Assembly (NCBI GenBank): GCA_963779645.1 | Contig: CAVZYX010000005.1 | Span: 1,736,001 to 1,800,000 of the forward strand | Direction of reading: 5' to 3' | DNA from: CALMBW01 sp963779645 | Lineage (GTDB): Bacteria; Actinomycetota; CADDZG01; WHSQ01 | DNA: 64,000 nucleotides | Part shown: in pieces, positions 19,183 to 27,327 of the stretch | How positions within the stretch are numbered: the stretch's first letter is position 1 | Layout of the letters: the number at the start of each line of letters is the position of its first letter | The notes under the pieces: model-generated | Told to the model about the DNA's origin: nothing | Databases searched by the model: none | What the model saw: only the letters and a program-made list of their open reading frames with translations | Made by a program: the position numbers and the translations under genes

Positions 19183-20790
19183 CTAGATCGTCGGGAGTCT
19201 GAGCTCTAGGTTGGTAAGGACCATCCCTCCGGGGTTGCGTGAGCCGTGGCCCGCGAACATGTCCGAGATCGGCGTGATCGTGAGGAACAGTTTCTTGCCC
19301 GCCGGGACGTGAACCCCGACTCCTGGAAGCTCGATGTCGAAGTCGGTCGTTTCGATCCCGTTGGGGATAAGCAGACGCAGAGGCATGAGGTTGTTCTGGA
19401 TCACCTGAGCATCGGCGTTGTTGGTGCCGATCGCTAGGCCGAAGAATGCTCGGGCGTCCACTGCCGCGAAGTACGCCTCACCCTTGAGGGTGGGGATACC
19501 GGTCACGGTGATCGGACCGGAAGCAACCTCGAGGTGGATCGGTGCACCAGCGCCGGCCGTTGCAACCATCCCGTTGCTGCCGGTGGGGTCGAGGTCTTCG
19601 TTTACATCGATCTTCGTCGTGCCGGTGCTGTCGAAGCGGTGGCAAGTCCCCCCCGCAACGTCGGTGATGTTGTAACGAGCACCGAGAAGGTCGCCGGTCG
19701 TGGTGGCATCGTCACCGTCGAAGGCAGCCTTGAAGAATGCCAACTGGAGTGCGCCCCAGTTCGAGATCGTTTCTGAGTTGGAACAGGCATCACTTCCGCC
19801 GGCGGTGCCGAGGGGAAGCGCGTTCGGCAGTACGTGTCCGCCGTTGTAGCCGACGAAGGTGCTCTGGCTCTGCGCGGCGGGGGTGAGGGCCTTGTTGAAG
19901 AAGTGGAGGCCCTGGTTCAGGTTGAACAGGTTGTCCGAGCTTCCCTGACGGAACAGGACCGGGATGTCAAGCTGCACGCCGCGCTCGACGAATGCGATCG
20001 GGCCGTGCTCATGGAACTCGGTGTCGAGGTCGGGGACCGGAGCGGCAGTGGTCTGACCGACGACCTTGCCGTTCGGCCACTGACCCGTCGCTGCACCGTA
20101 TGCAAAAGCTTGGTGGACGTACATCGGCAGCATCGGAGCACCAGCCGCATAGAGCGCAGTGGTCCAGACTGTCCGAGGCACACCCTGAGGAGCGAGGCTC
20201 TCGTTGAGGTCGTACCAAGTGATCTCGGGGGAGAGAGCATCGAAGCGCGTGGAACCCTCTTCTTCCAGCTCGTCGAGGGCAGCCATCGTCTGGTAGCCAC
20301 CGCCGTAGCTTCCACCGATCGCACCCAACACGGGGTCGTCGGCGTTCTCTACCTCGGTCTCGGTCCCGTCTTCGTTGACGACCGTCGTTACGTTCTTCTC
20401 GACCCAATCAAGCTCGGCGACGTAGTCGATCACGCTGTCGATATCTTCGGCCTCGAGATCGGGGTCTTCAACGTTGGCCTCGCCACCACTGTTCCCGTGG
20501 CCACGCTGCGAAATGCTCACGACACCGATGTTCGAGTCGAGGTAACTCGTGAAGCCGCTCGTCGACTTCGAACCGCCCCAGCCGTGGCTATGAAGGATCA
20601 CGGGGGCAGGGTTCTCGGCAGTCGCCGTCCCAGGCCGGAAAACCGTGATGTCGATCTGCGTACCGTCGGCGTCGCTCGTGATGAACAACGACTCGGTCGA
20701 ATGCGGCGGAGTCTGAGCTCCGGCGCTCGATGGGAGCAGCCATCCTGCGCTTAGCGCGCACAGGGCCGCAAGGGCGATGATCCTCTTCAC
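19183..20790 (-). CDS. secreted S15/CocE-type serine hydrolase
   Basis: 535 residues from GTG 20790, which has GGAGG upstream; the frame extends to 20859 without support. Signal peptide MKRIIALAALCALSAGW, cleaved near AGAQ. The alpha/beta-hydrolase core has HSHGWGGS (oxyanion region) and the nucleophile elbow GAIGGSYGGGYQ near residue 175. A C-terminal jelly-roll-like domain is typical of X-Pro dipeptidyl-peptidase/CocE proteins. It probably hydrolyses peptides or esters outside the cell. Cotranscribed with the GDPD gene. Confidence 0.8.
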   Translation of the reverse strand: MKRIIALAALCALSAGWLLPSSAGAQTPPHSTESLFITSDADGTQIDITVFRPGTATAENPAPVILHSHGWGGSKSTSGFTSYLDSNIGVVSISQRGHGNSGGEANVEDPDLEAEDIDSVIDYVAELDWVEKNVTTVVNEDGTETEVENADDPVLGAIGGSYGGGYQTMAALDELEEEGSTRFDALSPEITWYDLNESLAPQGVPRTVWTTALYAAGAPMLPMYVHQAFAYGAATGQWPNGKVVGQTTAAPVPDLDTEFHEHGPIAFVERGVQLDIPVLFRQGSSDNLFNLNQGLHFFNKALTPAAQSQSTFVGYNGGHVLPNALPLGTAGGSDACSNSETISNWGALQLAFFKAAFDGDDATTTGDLLGARYNITDVAGGTCHRFDSTGTTKIDVNEDLDPTGSNGMVATAGAGAPIHLEVASGPITVTGIPTLKGEAYFAAVDARAFFGLAIGTNNADAQVIQNNLMPLRLLIPNGIETTDFDIELPGVGVHVPAGKKLFLTITPISDMFAGHGSRNPGGMVLTNLELRLPTI

Positions 20791-20913
20791 AGGGGTACCT
20801 CCAGGAGGGCCGACGGGACTTTTCGGGCTACTTTGCCTGGTTCGCTTGTTTCGCCACATATAGACCTATTCCTCCCGCCTAGGCTCGTTTCCCCTTGCTA
20901 TTTCTCAGGTCGC

Positions 20914-20919
20914 TACGAT
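20914..20919 (+). promoter_or_regulatory. -10 element TACGAT of a leaderless start
   Basis: TACGAT (TANNNT class) ends 6 bases before the GTG at 20926 and no Shine-Dalgarno is present. This is the arrangement of leaderless actinobacterial transcripts. The -35 region is not convincing. Confidence 0.4.
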
Positions 20920-20925
20920 GGGCCC

Positions 20926-21687
20926 GTGGGTAGGCGATTAGCGGCGATCGCGATTCTGGGTGCCCTGCTAGGAGGGGCGGCCCCCGCCTCCGCGGCCGAG
21001 AAGTGGCGGCCGGGCGTGAACCGTGCCCAGGACTACGCCGCCACCCGCTCGGGGTCGATCAGTTTCGCCGTGAAGACCCCCAAGGGGAAGCTCTATTCCT
21101 GGCGCGGTCAAACCGTGGTGCCGGCGGCCAGCGTTCTCAAGGTGATGTTCATGAACGTCTACCTACGGGACGCTCGGGATCGCAAGCTGAACGATTCTGA
21201 CAAAGACCTTCTGGCTCCGATGATCAAGCGATCGGACAATGCCCCAGCGACCTGGATCGCCGACAACTACGGTCCCGGCCCGATGTATCGCTTGGCGCGT
21301 GACTCCGATCAGGGCCATTTCTCATGGACGCGGCCGTGGGGCAACAGCACCGTCACGGCGATCGAGCAAGCTCGTTACTTCTTTCACCTTGAGCGCTACT
21401 TCCCCAACCGGCACGAGGACTACGCGCGCTACCTCATATCCCACGTCACCGAATCTCAGCGGTGGGGGATAGGTCGCCTTCACAGACCGAAGTGGAAGAT
21501 CTATTTCAAAGGCGGATGGGGTTCGGGGACGGGATCCGTATGCCATCAGGTCGCGTACCTCGAACGCAAAGGCTTGCGCATCGCGATCGCAGTCATGATC
21601 ACTGGCAGCCCCAGCCACGAGTACGCAACAGAAACCCTGAAAGGGATGTTCAAGAACCTGCTCCACACGATGCCGAAGCCCTACTGA
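20926..21687 (+). CDS. secreted class A beta-lactamase-fold serine hydrolase
   Basis: 253 residues from GTG 20926; the open frame begins at 20833 but the signal peptide starts at this GTG (MGRRLAAIAILGALLGGAAP, cut near ASAAE). Penicilloyl-serine transferase motifs: SVLK in AASVLKVMF (SxxK, near residue 67), SDN near residue 97, and a KGG box in YFKGGWGSG near residue 194 that replaces KTG. It is shorter than most beta-lactamases. A cell-wall peptidase or an uncharacterised esterase role is as likely as antibiotic hydrolysis. It converges on the histidine kinase gene with 7 bases of overlap. Confidence 0.75.
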   Translation: MGRRLAAIAILGALLGGAAPASAAEKWRPGVNRAQDYAATRSGSISFAVKTPKGKLYSWRGQTVVPAASVLKVMFMNVYLRDARDRKLNDSDKDLLAPMIKRSDNAPATWIADNYGPGPMYRLARDSDQGHFSWTRPWGNSTVTAIEQARYFFHLERYFPNRHEDYARYLISHVTESQRWGIGRLHRPKWKIYFKGGWGSGTGSVCHQVAYLERKGLRIAIAVMITGSPSHEYATETLKGMFKNLLHTMPKPY

Positions 21688-22466
21688 CGATCCTTCGGGA
21701 TCGGCAGCTTCAGAAGAAATGTGCAGCCTTCGGGGCTGTTCTCCGCCAGGACGACATCTCCACCGTGGGCGCGAGCGATCCCGCGTGAGATGTACAAGCC
21801 GATGCCCGTTCCATTGACGTCAGTTGTGAGGCGAGAGAACTTTTGGAAGAGCCGGTCAGTGAGTGTTGGGTCGATCCCGTCGCCGTGGTCGCGGATGCAG
21901 ACGTGCACCTCTTTGTCCTTAACCTGCACAACGATCGCCACCGGCTCATCGCGCGGGCTGAACTTGATCGCGTTACTGATCAGGTTGGTTAGGACCTGAC
22001 GGACCCGAACGCTATCCACATTGAGAAACGCGTCGTCTTCGATGAAGACTTCGATCGCACGATCGTGGAGCAGTTTCTGATCCTTGACCGTGTCGTTCAC
22101 GAGGGCCGAAACTTCAACGTCCCGCAGGTCGAGCTCGAGTTCGTTGAGGTCGAGCGATCGGGCGTCCTTCAAGGACGTGAGCAGGGCATCCAGTTTGTCG
22201 ACCCCCCGCCTGATGGCCACAGCCCCCTTCTCGATCGCTCCAGGGTCCATCCGGTCGAGGGCGTTCTCGAAGGTCGTTGCGAAGCCCTTCATCACCGCGA
22301 TCGGATTCCGGAGTTCGTGGATCATCAGATCGAGCACTTCTTCAAGGCCAGGCTCTTCTTGCCCCGAGCCGTTGCCGTTCGTTTCAGCGCTCCGTACTTG
22401 TCGCGTCCGCCCCATACCGACCCCCACTTGGTCGACACTCTTCACATGGAAGTGGCACTCCTCCAT
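21681..22466 (-). CDS. sensor histidine kinase (soluble)
   Basis: 261 residues. The H-box is MIHELRNPIAVMKG near residue 48, with phosphoacceptor His. The N-box is NLISNAIKFSP, the G1 box DHGDGID and the G2 box GTGIGLYISRGI. There is no transmembrane or sensor domain, only about 45 variable residues before the dimerisation helix, so input must come through a partner protein. No response regulator is adjacent. The start is uncertain: an in-frame ATG about 17 codons downstream is an alternative. It is divergent from the ECF sigma gene. Confidence 0.85.
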   Translation of the reverse strand: MEECHFHVKSVDQVGVGMGRTRQVRSAETNGNGSGQEEPGLEEVLDLMIHELRNPIAVMKGFATTFENALDRMDPGAIEKGAVAIRRGVDKLDALLTSLKDARSLDLNELELDLRDVEVSALVNDTVKDQKLLHDRAIEVFIEDDAFLNVDSVRVRQVLTNLISNAIKFSPRDEPVAIVVQVKDKEVHVCIRDHGDGIDPTLTDRLFQKFSRLTTDVNGTGIGLYISRGIARAHGGDVVLAENSPEGCTFLLKLPIPKDRQ

Positions 22467-22527
22467 GCCTCACAGAAGTTTTCGGCATCGCCTCGCCGCT
22501 CCCCTTCTGGAAGTCTCTTGGAGAGCG

Positions 22528-22533
22528 GGAACC
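22528..22533 (+). promoter_or_regulatory. possible ECF-type -35 element GGAACC
   Basis: GGAACC lies 40 bases upstream of the sigma-factor GTG start. The GGAAC core is the usual -35 of many ECF sigma factors, which commonly transcribe their own genes. The matching -10 is not clear (TGTAAT at the expected distance). Treat it as a candidate autoregulatory promoter. Confidence 0.3.
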
Positions 22534-22572
22534 GGGGTTCACTGAGCGGTGTAATAGCCATACGAACTAGCA

Positions 22573-23148
22573 GTGGAGGGCCGACCACTGGATGACGGCT
22601 TACTCGTCGAACGAGCGAGACGCGGTGATGTTGATGCATACGAGCGACTCATCGAGATCTATCAGGGTCTCGCTCACAGGGTCGCTTACCTTGTTACGCG
22701 CTCTTCCGCCGAGGCCGACGATGCCGTTCAGGAGGCTTTCGTGAAGGCTTTCTACGCCCTTGATCGTTTCCGACCGGAAGCGCCATTCAAACCATGGCTG
22801 CTGAGGATCGTGGCGAACGAGGCGCGCAACAGGATGAGGTCGCAGGTGCGGAGGGAAGGTCTGGCGCTGCGTGCGTCCGAAGCTCGCCCCTCGGGGGAAG
22901 CGGCCCCTTCTCCCGAGGAGGCGGCGCTCGTCTCGGAGGGCCGTGCCGAACTGGTCGCGGCGGTCGAGTCACTGAAGGAATCGGATCGGATCGCGATCTC
23001 GTTGCGATTCTTCGCAGAGCTTACGGAGGCAGAGATGGCAGAGGTGCTGGGTGTTCCTAAAGGGACCGTGAAGTCGCGTCTGTCGCGCGCTCTCGAACGA
23101 TTGAGAACCGCGATGGGGGAGAGAACGATCGAAGGTGATCGGGCATGA
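22573..23148 (+). CDS. ECF RNA polymerase sigma factor
   Basis: 191 residues from GTG. Region 2 includes DADDAVQEAFVKAFYALDRF-type sequence (EADDAVQEAFVKAF near residue 45) followed by FKPWLLRIVANEARN. A variable linker carries a run of Glu/Ala/Pro. Region 4 ends with EMAEVLGVPKGTVKSRLSRAL, the -35 recognition helix-turn-helix. Group 4 sigma factor directing transcription of a small regulon. It overlaps the downstream membrane-protein gene by 4 bases (ATGA), so that protein is its likely regulator. Confidence 0.9.
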   Translation: MEGRPLDDGLLVERARRGDVDAYERLIEIYQGLAHRVAYLVTRSSAEADDAVQEAFVKAFYALDRFRPEAPFKPWLLRIVANEARNRMRSQVRREGLALRASEARPSGEAAPSPEEAALVSEGRAELVAAVESLKESDRIAISLRFFAELTEAEMAEVLGVPKGTVKSRLSRALERLRTAMGERTIEGDRA

Positions 23149-23912
23149 GCTCAACGATCGAAACCATGCTCTTCGAACTTGGACGAGATCTTGAGTACCC
23201 GCGGCCCCCAGATGTTCGGCAAGCTGTCCGAGCGCGCTTGGCACAACCACCCGCCGTGGTGTCGCGCTGGCGAGGACTCCCGGCTCTCGGCGCGGCAGCA
23301 GCGGTCGCTCTTGGCGCGGTGGTGGTGCTAGTCGCACCAGTGCGAGAGGCAGTCGCAGACCTCTTCGGTATCGGTGGCATCGACATCACCGTCGTGGACG
23401 AGCTTCCGGCCGTATCTCCGCGCGCTACCGATCTGCGCCTGGGCGAAGTCATCGCTCTCGACGACGTGAACGACCTCGTCGAGTTCGATGTTCAGGCTCC
23501 ATCTCTGTTGGGTGCACCGGATGAATTCTGGTTCGATGATGCGCCGGCCGGGGGAGCTATCCATCTCGTGTATCACCCAGGACCCGATCTCCCAGAATCG
23601 GGAGCGACCGGCCTTGGAGCGTTGCTAACGCAGTACACGGCGACGATCGATCCCGGCTTCGCTCACAAGCTGGTCGACGCGGGTGACAGTTCCGTCAGGA
23701 TCGCTGAGATCGCAGGGTCAAAGGCCTTCTTCATCTCGGGCGGCGGCCACATCATCTCTTTGATCGATGCCGACGGGGTTCCGCGGTCGGGTGCGGCCAG
23801 GCTTGCCGGCAACACGCTCATCTGGGAACAGAACGGCCAGACGTTCAGACTGGAAGCCGAGGTGGGCCTCCAGCGAGCCCTAGAGATAGCGAGATCGCTT
23901 ACAGAGATCTAG
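23145..23912 (+). CDS. membrane-anchored partner of the ECF sigma factor
   Basis: 255 residues. A cytosolic N-terminus of about 45 residues is followed by one transmembrane segment (ALGAAAAVALGAVVVLVAP, residues about 48-66) and a 185-residue outer domain. The outer part ends with ARLAGNTLIWEQNGQTFRLE, resembling DUF4367-type domains found in putative anti-sigma proteins. The short cytosolic tail has no HxxxCxxC zinc motif, so it is not a ZAS-type anti-sigma factor. The coupling to the sigma gene supports a regulatory role; I infer this. Its stop overlaps the convergent glutamate dehydrogenase stop. Confidence 0.7.
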   Translation: MSSTIETMLFELGRDLEYPRPPDVRQAVRARLAQPPAVVSRWRGLPALGAAAAVALGAVVVLVAPVREAVADLFGIGGIDITVVDELPAVSPRATDLRLGEVIALDDVNDLVEFDVQAPSLLGAPDEFWFDDAPAGGAIHLVYHPGPDLPESGATGLGALLTQYTATIDPGFAHKLVDAGDSSVRIAEIAGSKAFFISGGGHIISLIDADGVPRSGAARLAGNTLIWEQNGQTFRLEAEVGLQRALEIARSLTEI

Positions 23913-25205
23913 ATGTAGCCGCGCATGTGAGCGGCGCTCGTAACGCGTTCGACCGCGATGTCGAAGGCAGCGTCCCTTAGGGGGAGCTTCTTCGCTGTCG
24001 CTAGAGCGAGCACGGCATCGGTCGCTCGCACCATCTTCTTCTCGAGCTCTTTGTTGACCTGATCGAGTTCCCAACGGAACTGCTGGATGTTCTGGACCCA
24101 CTCGAAGTACGAAACGGTGACGCCGCCAGAGTTCGCCAGGATGTCCGGGAGGACGACGATGCCCCTGTCCTCGAGGATCTTGTCGGCGACCGGCGTAGTG
24201 GGACCGTTGGCCGCCTCGACGATGATCTGGGCATCGATCTTGTCCGCGTTCCCCCCGTGGATGACACCGTGGATGGCGGCGGGGATCAGCATGTCGCAGG
24301 GGATCTCCAGAAGCTCCTCGTTCGTGACCTTGGTGCCGCCCGGGTAAGACGTGACCGACATCGACTCCTTCAAGATGGTCATCGAGCTTCGTCAGGTTCA
24401 AGCCACCCGGGTCGTAGGTGCCGCCTCCTACGTCGGAAACTGCGAGGACCTTTGCGCCCATCTCGGAGGCGATGTGTGCCGTCCAGTAGCCGACGTTGCC
24501 GTACCCCTGGATCACGATCCTCATCCCGGCGATGTCCTTGTTCATGTGCTTGGCCGCGAAGGCGGCGCACATCATGACGCCGCGGCCCGTTGCCTCCTCG
24601 CGACCGGGGGAGCCACCAAGTTCTACCGGCTTCCCGGTGACGATCCCCGGGGTGTAGCCGTTCTTTCGCCCGTACTCGTCCATCATCCAGGCCATGGTTT
24701 GAGCGTTGGTTCCCATGTCGGGGGCCGGGATGTCGCGACCGACTCCGATGACGTACGAGATCATCGCCGTGAAGCGACGCGTTAGACGCTCTTTCTCGGC
24801 GTCGGACATCAAGCCGGGTTCGCACTGCACCCCGCCTTTCGCTCCTCCGAACGGCACGTCGATCAGCGCGTTCTTCCACGTCATCAGGGCCGCGAGCGCG
24901 CGTACCTCGTCGAGGTCGGCGGATTCGTGGAAACGGATGCCGCCCTTGTACGGACCACGGGCGCCGTTGTGTTGGATCCGGTAACCACGGAAGACGGCCA
25001 TCCGCCGGTCGTCCATCATCACCGGCACCTGGACGGCCAGCTCTCGGTAGCAGCTGGCCAAGACGTCCCTGACCTCGTCTCGGAGCTCCAGGCGATCGGC
25101 GGCGTTGTGGAAGAAGTAGCTGGCCGACTCGAAGGGAGTCATGTCATCGCTGGGTTCGCTGACGCGTCGGGCCACGCCCGCGTCGGTCGCTGCTATATGG
25201 CCCAT
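23909..25205 (-). pseudogene. gdhA: glutamate dehydrogenase, one frameshift near 24370
   Basis: The N-terminal 278 residues and C-terminal about 155 residues of a Glu/Leu dehydrogenase are in different frames. In order: PYKGGIRFH, PFGGAKGGV with catalytic Lys, PAPDMGTNAQTMAWMMDEY, Rossmann GYGNVG, then LTKLDDHL. The next frame resumes with KESMSVTSYPGG, NEELLEIPCD and VVEAANGPTT-like text. Removing one base near CATCTTGAAGG (about 24367-24376) restores a 431-residue enzyme of normal length. It would interconvert glutamate and 2-oxoglutarate plus ammonia. The start ATG 25205 has AGGAGG upstream. A sequencing error is more likely than true loss, since both halves show no other damage. Confidence 0.85.
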
Positions 25206-25248
25206 CTCTGAACCTCCTGGAAAGGCGTCCTGCCAACTGTATCCGGGC

Positions 25249-25298
25249 TTGACAAGCTGGAGTAGGTAAGCTATGACTTACCGTAAGTTATGGCTTAC
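25249..25298 (+). promoter_or_regulatory. promoter and double operator of the arsR-SRPBCC operon
   Basis: TTGACA (25249-25254), 17 bases, TATGAC (25272-25277). Two tandem 16-base palindromes GTAAG-N6-CTTAC occupy 25266-25281 and 25283-25298, one base apart, differing only in the centre. The first covers the -10 and the second covers the ATG at 25290. With transcription starting about 7 bases after the -10, the leader is only a few bases, and no Shine-Dalgarno exists. The layout is that of an autorepressed gene, most simply by the encoded ArsR protein. Confidence 0.75.
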
Positions 25299-25607
25299 GA
25301 AAGAGCGTTACTCGCGATCGCCGATCCAACCCGCCGCGCTGTCTTCGAATCTCTGCGCGACCGTCCCCTAGCTGTCGTTGAGATCGCGGCAGGGCTCCCG
25401 GTTTCACGGCCCGCGGTGTCGCAGCACCTGAAGATCCTGAAAGAGGCAGGGCTCGTGTCCGACGAACCATCAGGCAACCGGCGCGTCTATCGGATAGAGC
25501 CGCGCGGTCTTGCCGAGTTGCACGACTACCTGCAGCGCTTCTGGCACGACGCGCTGGATGCCTATGAGAAGGCGGCGAAGAATAAGGTCGAGAGGAGACA
25601 AGCATGA
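25290..25607 (+). CDS. ArsR-family transcriptional regulator
   Basis: 105 residues, a single winged helix-turn-helix: AIADPTRRAVFESLRDRPL, then EIAAGLPVSRPAVSQHLKIL as the recognition region and NRRVYRIEPRGL as the wing. It lacks the Cys metal motif of ArsR/SmtB sensors. It belongs to the type that pairs with an SRPBCC protein, whose gene overlaps its end by 4 bases. Probably an autorepressor acting on the two palindromes that overlap its own -10 and start codon. Translation appears near-leaderless. Confidence 0.88.
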   Translation: MAYERALLAIADPTRRAVFESLRDRPLAVVEIAAGLPVSRPAVSQHLKILKEAGLVSDEPSGNRRVYRIEPRGLAELHDYLQRFWHDALDAYEKAAKNKVERRQA

Positions 25608-26065
25608 TGGAGGGCATCACCACCGCGCCTGTTGTCGCTAACGTGACGGTTTCTTTGACCGTCGAGGAAGCATTCCAACTGTTCACCACTGATATGACAA
25701 CGTGGTGGCCGCTCGCCGAGCCCCACTCGATCTTCGGCAGCGATACGGCAGGCGTGATGTTCGAGGGATCGGCAGGCGGTCGGATCTACGAGTTCACCCA
25801 CGATGGGCGAGAAGGGTCGTGGGGTGTTGTGCAGGTATGGGAGCCGCCGAACTGTGTCGTCTTCTCCTGGAACCCCAACCCGGACCGTGACGATTCGAAG
25901 TCGACCGAGATCGAAGTCCGTTTCGTAGCGTCAGCCGAGGGCTGCGCGGTGACGCTCGAGCATCGGGCCTGGGAGCGACTCGGAGAAGAAGCGATCCGGC
26001 TGCGTCCGGGCTACGAACAGGGCTGGCCGATCGTGCTTGCCCGCTACGTCGCCTCCGCGAGCTGA
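25604..26065 (+). CDS. SRPBCC/AHSA1-domain protein
   Basis: 153 residues of the START-like (SRPBCC) fold. It opens VTVSLTVEEAFQLFTTDMTTWWP. Typical core text GGRIYEFTHDGREGSWGVVQVWEPP and VVFSWNP is followed by VTLEHRAWERLG. These proteins form a deep hydrophobic pocket for lipids or aromatics. Members coupled to ArsR regulators are widespread, and their ligands are mostly unknown. Coupled translation with arsR (ATGA) makes it part of the same autoregulated unit. A ligand-sensing or hydrophobic-compound-handling role is an inference. Confidence 0.85.
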   Translation: MMEGITTAPVVANVTVSLTVEEAFQLFTTDMTTWWPLAEPHSIFGSDTAGVMFEGSAGGRIYEFTHDGREGSWGVVQVWEPPNCVVFSWNPNPDRDDSKSTEIEVRFVASAEGCAVTLEHRAWERLGEEAIRLRPGYEQGWPIVLARYVASAS

Positions 26066-26075
26066 GGCCGAAAGG

Positions 26076-26771
26076 CTAGTTGGAAGGCTTGACGAAGGCC
26101 CATCGCTCACCGTCGTCCCACTTCGTTCGCTGGTTCCCGTGCGCCGGGATGCCACCGGCGTCCTTCAGCATGCGAGCGAGGTGCATCAGGTTGTAGGTCA
26201 TGAAGGTCGTGTTGCGGTTGGTGAAGTCGTTGTCGAAGCCTTCACCGTCGTCCCCGTAGGAGGCTCCGGGCCCAACCTCGCCGATCCAGCCGGCGTCGGC
26301 TTGCGGAGGGATCACGTAACCGAGGTGTTGCAGCGAATACAGGATGTTCATGGAGCAGTGCTTGACGCCGTCCTCGTTGCCGGTGACGAGGCAACCTCCT
26401 GCGCGACCGTAATAGACGTACTGTCCATCCGAGTTGGTGTCCCCGGAATTGCTATACAAGCGCTCGATGACTTGGTTGCAGATCGATGACTTCTCGCCTA
26501 ACCAGATCGGGGTCCCGATCACTAGGATGTTCGCCGCGATCACCTTGTCAAAGATGCCGGGCCATTCGTCGGTGTCCCAACCATGCTCGGTCATGTCGGG
26601 ATAGATACCAGTGGCGATGTTGTGGTCGATGGCCCGGAAGTGATCCACAGCGACGCCGTTCCGCTCCATGATTCCCATCGAGATGTTCATCAGGGTCTGG
26701 GTGTGAGATGCCTCGGGGGACTTCTTCAACGTGCAGTTGATGAACACGGCCTTCAGGTCGGAGAGATCCAT
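26076..26771 (-). CDS. flavodoxin-fold NAD(P)H-dependent FMN reductase-like protein
   Basis: 231 residues. The N-terminal strand and loop KAVFINCTLKKSPEASHT supply the FMN phosphate site, and VIGTPIWLGEKSS near residue 83 the isoalloxazine loop. This is the WrbA/NADPH-dependent FMN reductase fold. A further stretch YYGRAGGCLVTGNEDG is also family-typical. Cytoplasmic redox enzyme; the substrate may be a quinone or free flavin, which the sequence does not settle. It converges on the SRPBCC gene with 10 bases between stops and forms no obvious operon. Confidence 0.8.
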   Translation of the reverse strand: MDLSDLKAVFINCTLKKSPEASHTQTLMNISMGIMERNGVAVDHFRAIDHNIATGIYPDMTEHGWDTDEWPGIFDKVIAANILVIGTPIWLGEKSSICNQVIERLYSNSGDTNSDGQYVYYGRAGGCLVTGNEDGVKHCSMNILYSLQHLGYVIPPQADAGWIGEVGPGASYGDDGEGFDNDFTNRNTTFMTYNLMHLARMLKDAGGIPAHGNQRTKWDDGERWAFVKPSN

Positions 26772-26845
26772 GAGCCCAAGGTACAGGCTGCATCGGCAGA
26801 AGAGAAATCGAGCATCTGGCCGTCGACGGAGGATTTACCGATGAC

Positions 26846-27325
26846 TTAGCGGGGGTTGAGCAGCCTCTCGTATTCCTCGTCGAGCCGGTCGAACAGCATG
26901 TCCTGAGCGATCAGGATCATGGCCTCCAACGCACGAGTGGGCTTGTTGTCGTGGCTCGCCGATAGGGCAGCGAAGTATTCGTCGGTGGTCTGGATCACTC
27001 CGAAGTTGTGGAGCCACGACTTCGAACGCAGGAAGTGCTCGGCCCCCCTGCGGTCGCACAGGTTCCGGTTGATCGCCGTGTCGGTTACTGCCCGCGCCAT
27101 GATCTCGATCTCGAGAGCCGAGCGAACACGTTGGCGGATGTAGGTCACCGCGAACTCCCAGTCGGCCTCGGACAGAGAGGCCTGGAGCGAGCTCAAGAGC
27201 TCATGAGAAGCGGGGTCGAGGTACGCGATCGTTTCCTCGATGCTCGTTATGTCACTTTTCGAGAACCTGAAATCAGCCACGGATGCATCGTCGTGCCTAG
27301 GCGCCCGGCATACAAGGTGGTTCAT
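26846..27325 (-). CDS. hypothetical helical protein
   Basis: 159 residues, mainly helical, not recognised. There is no signal or membrane segment. Segments such as EADWEFAVTYIRQRVRSALEIEIMARAVTD and LEAMILIAQDMLFDRLDEEYERLL suggest a helical bundle. The start is uncertain: the first ATG at 27325 sits 2 bases from the divergent malQ start, and a GTG at 27277 (VADFRFSKSD) is a better-spaced alternative. Codon usage resembles that of its neighbours. Confidence 0.55.
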   Translation of the reverse strand: MNHLVCRAPRHDDASVADFRFSKSDITSIEETIAYLDPASHELLSSLQASLSEADWEFAVTYIRQRVRSALEIEIMARAVTDTAINRNLCDRRGAEHFLRSKSWLHNFGVIQTTDEYFAALSASHDNKPTRALEAMILIAQDMLFDRLDEEYERLLNPR

Positions 27326-27327
27326 GC

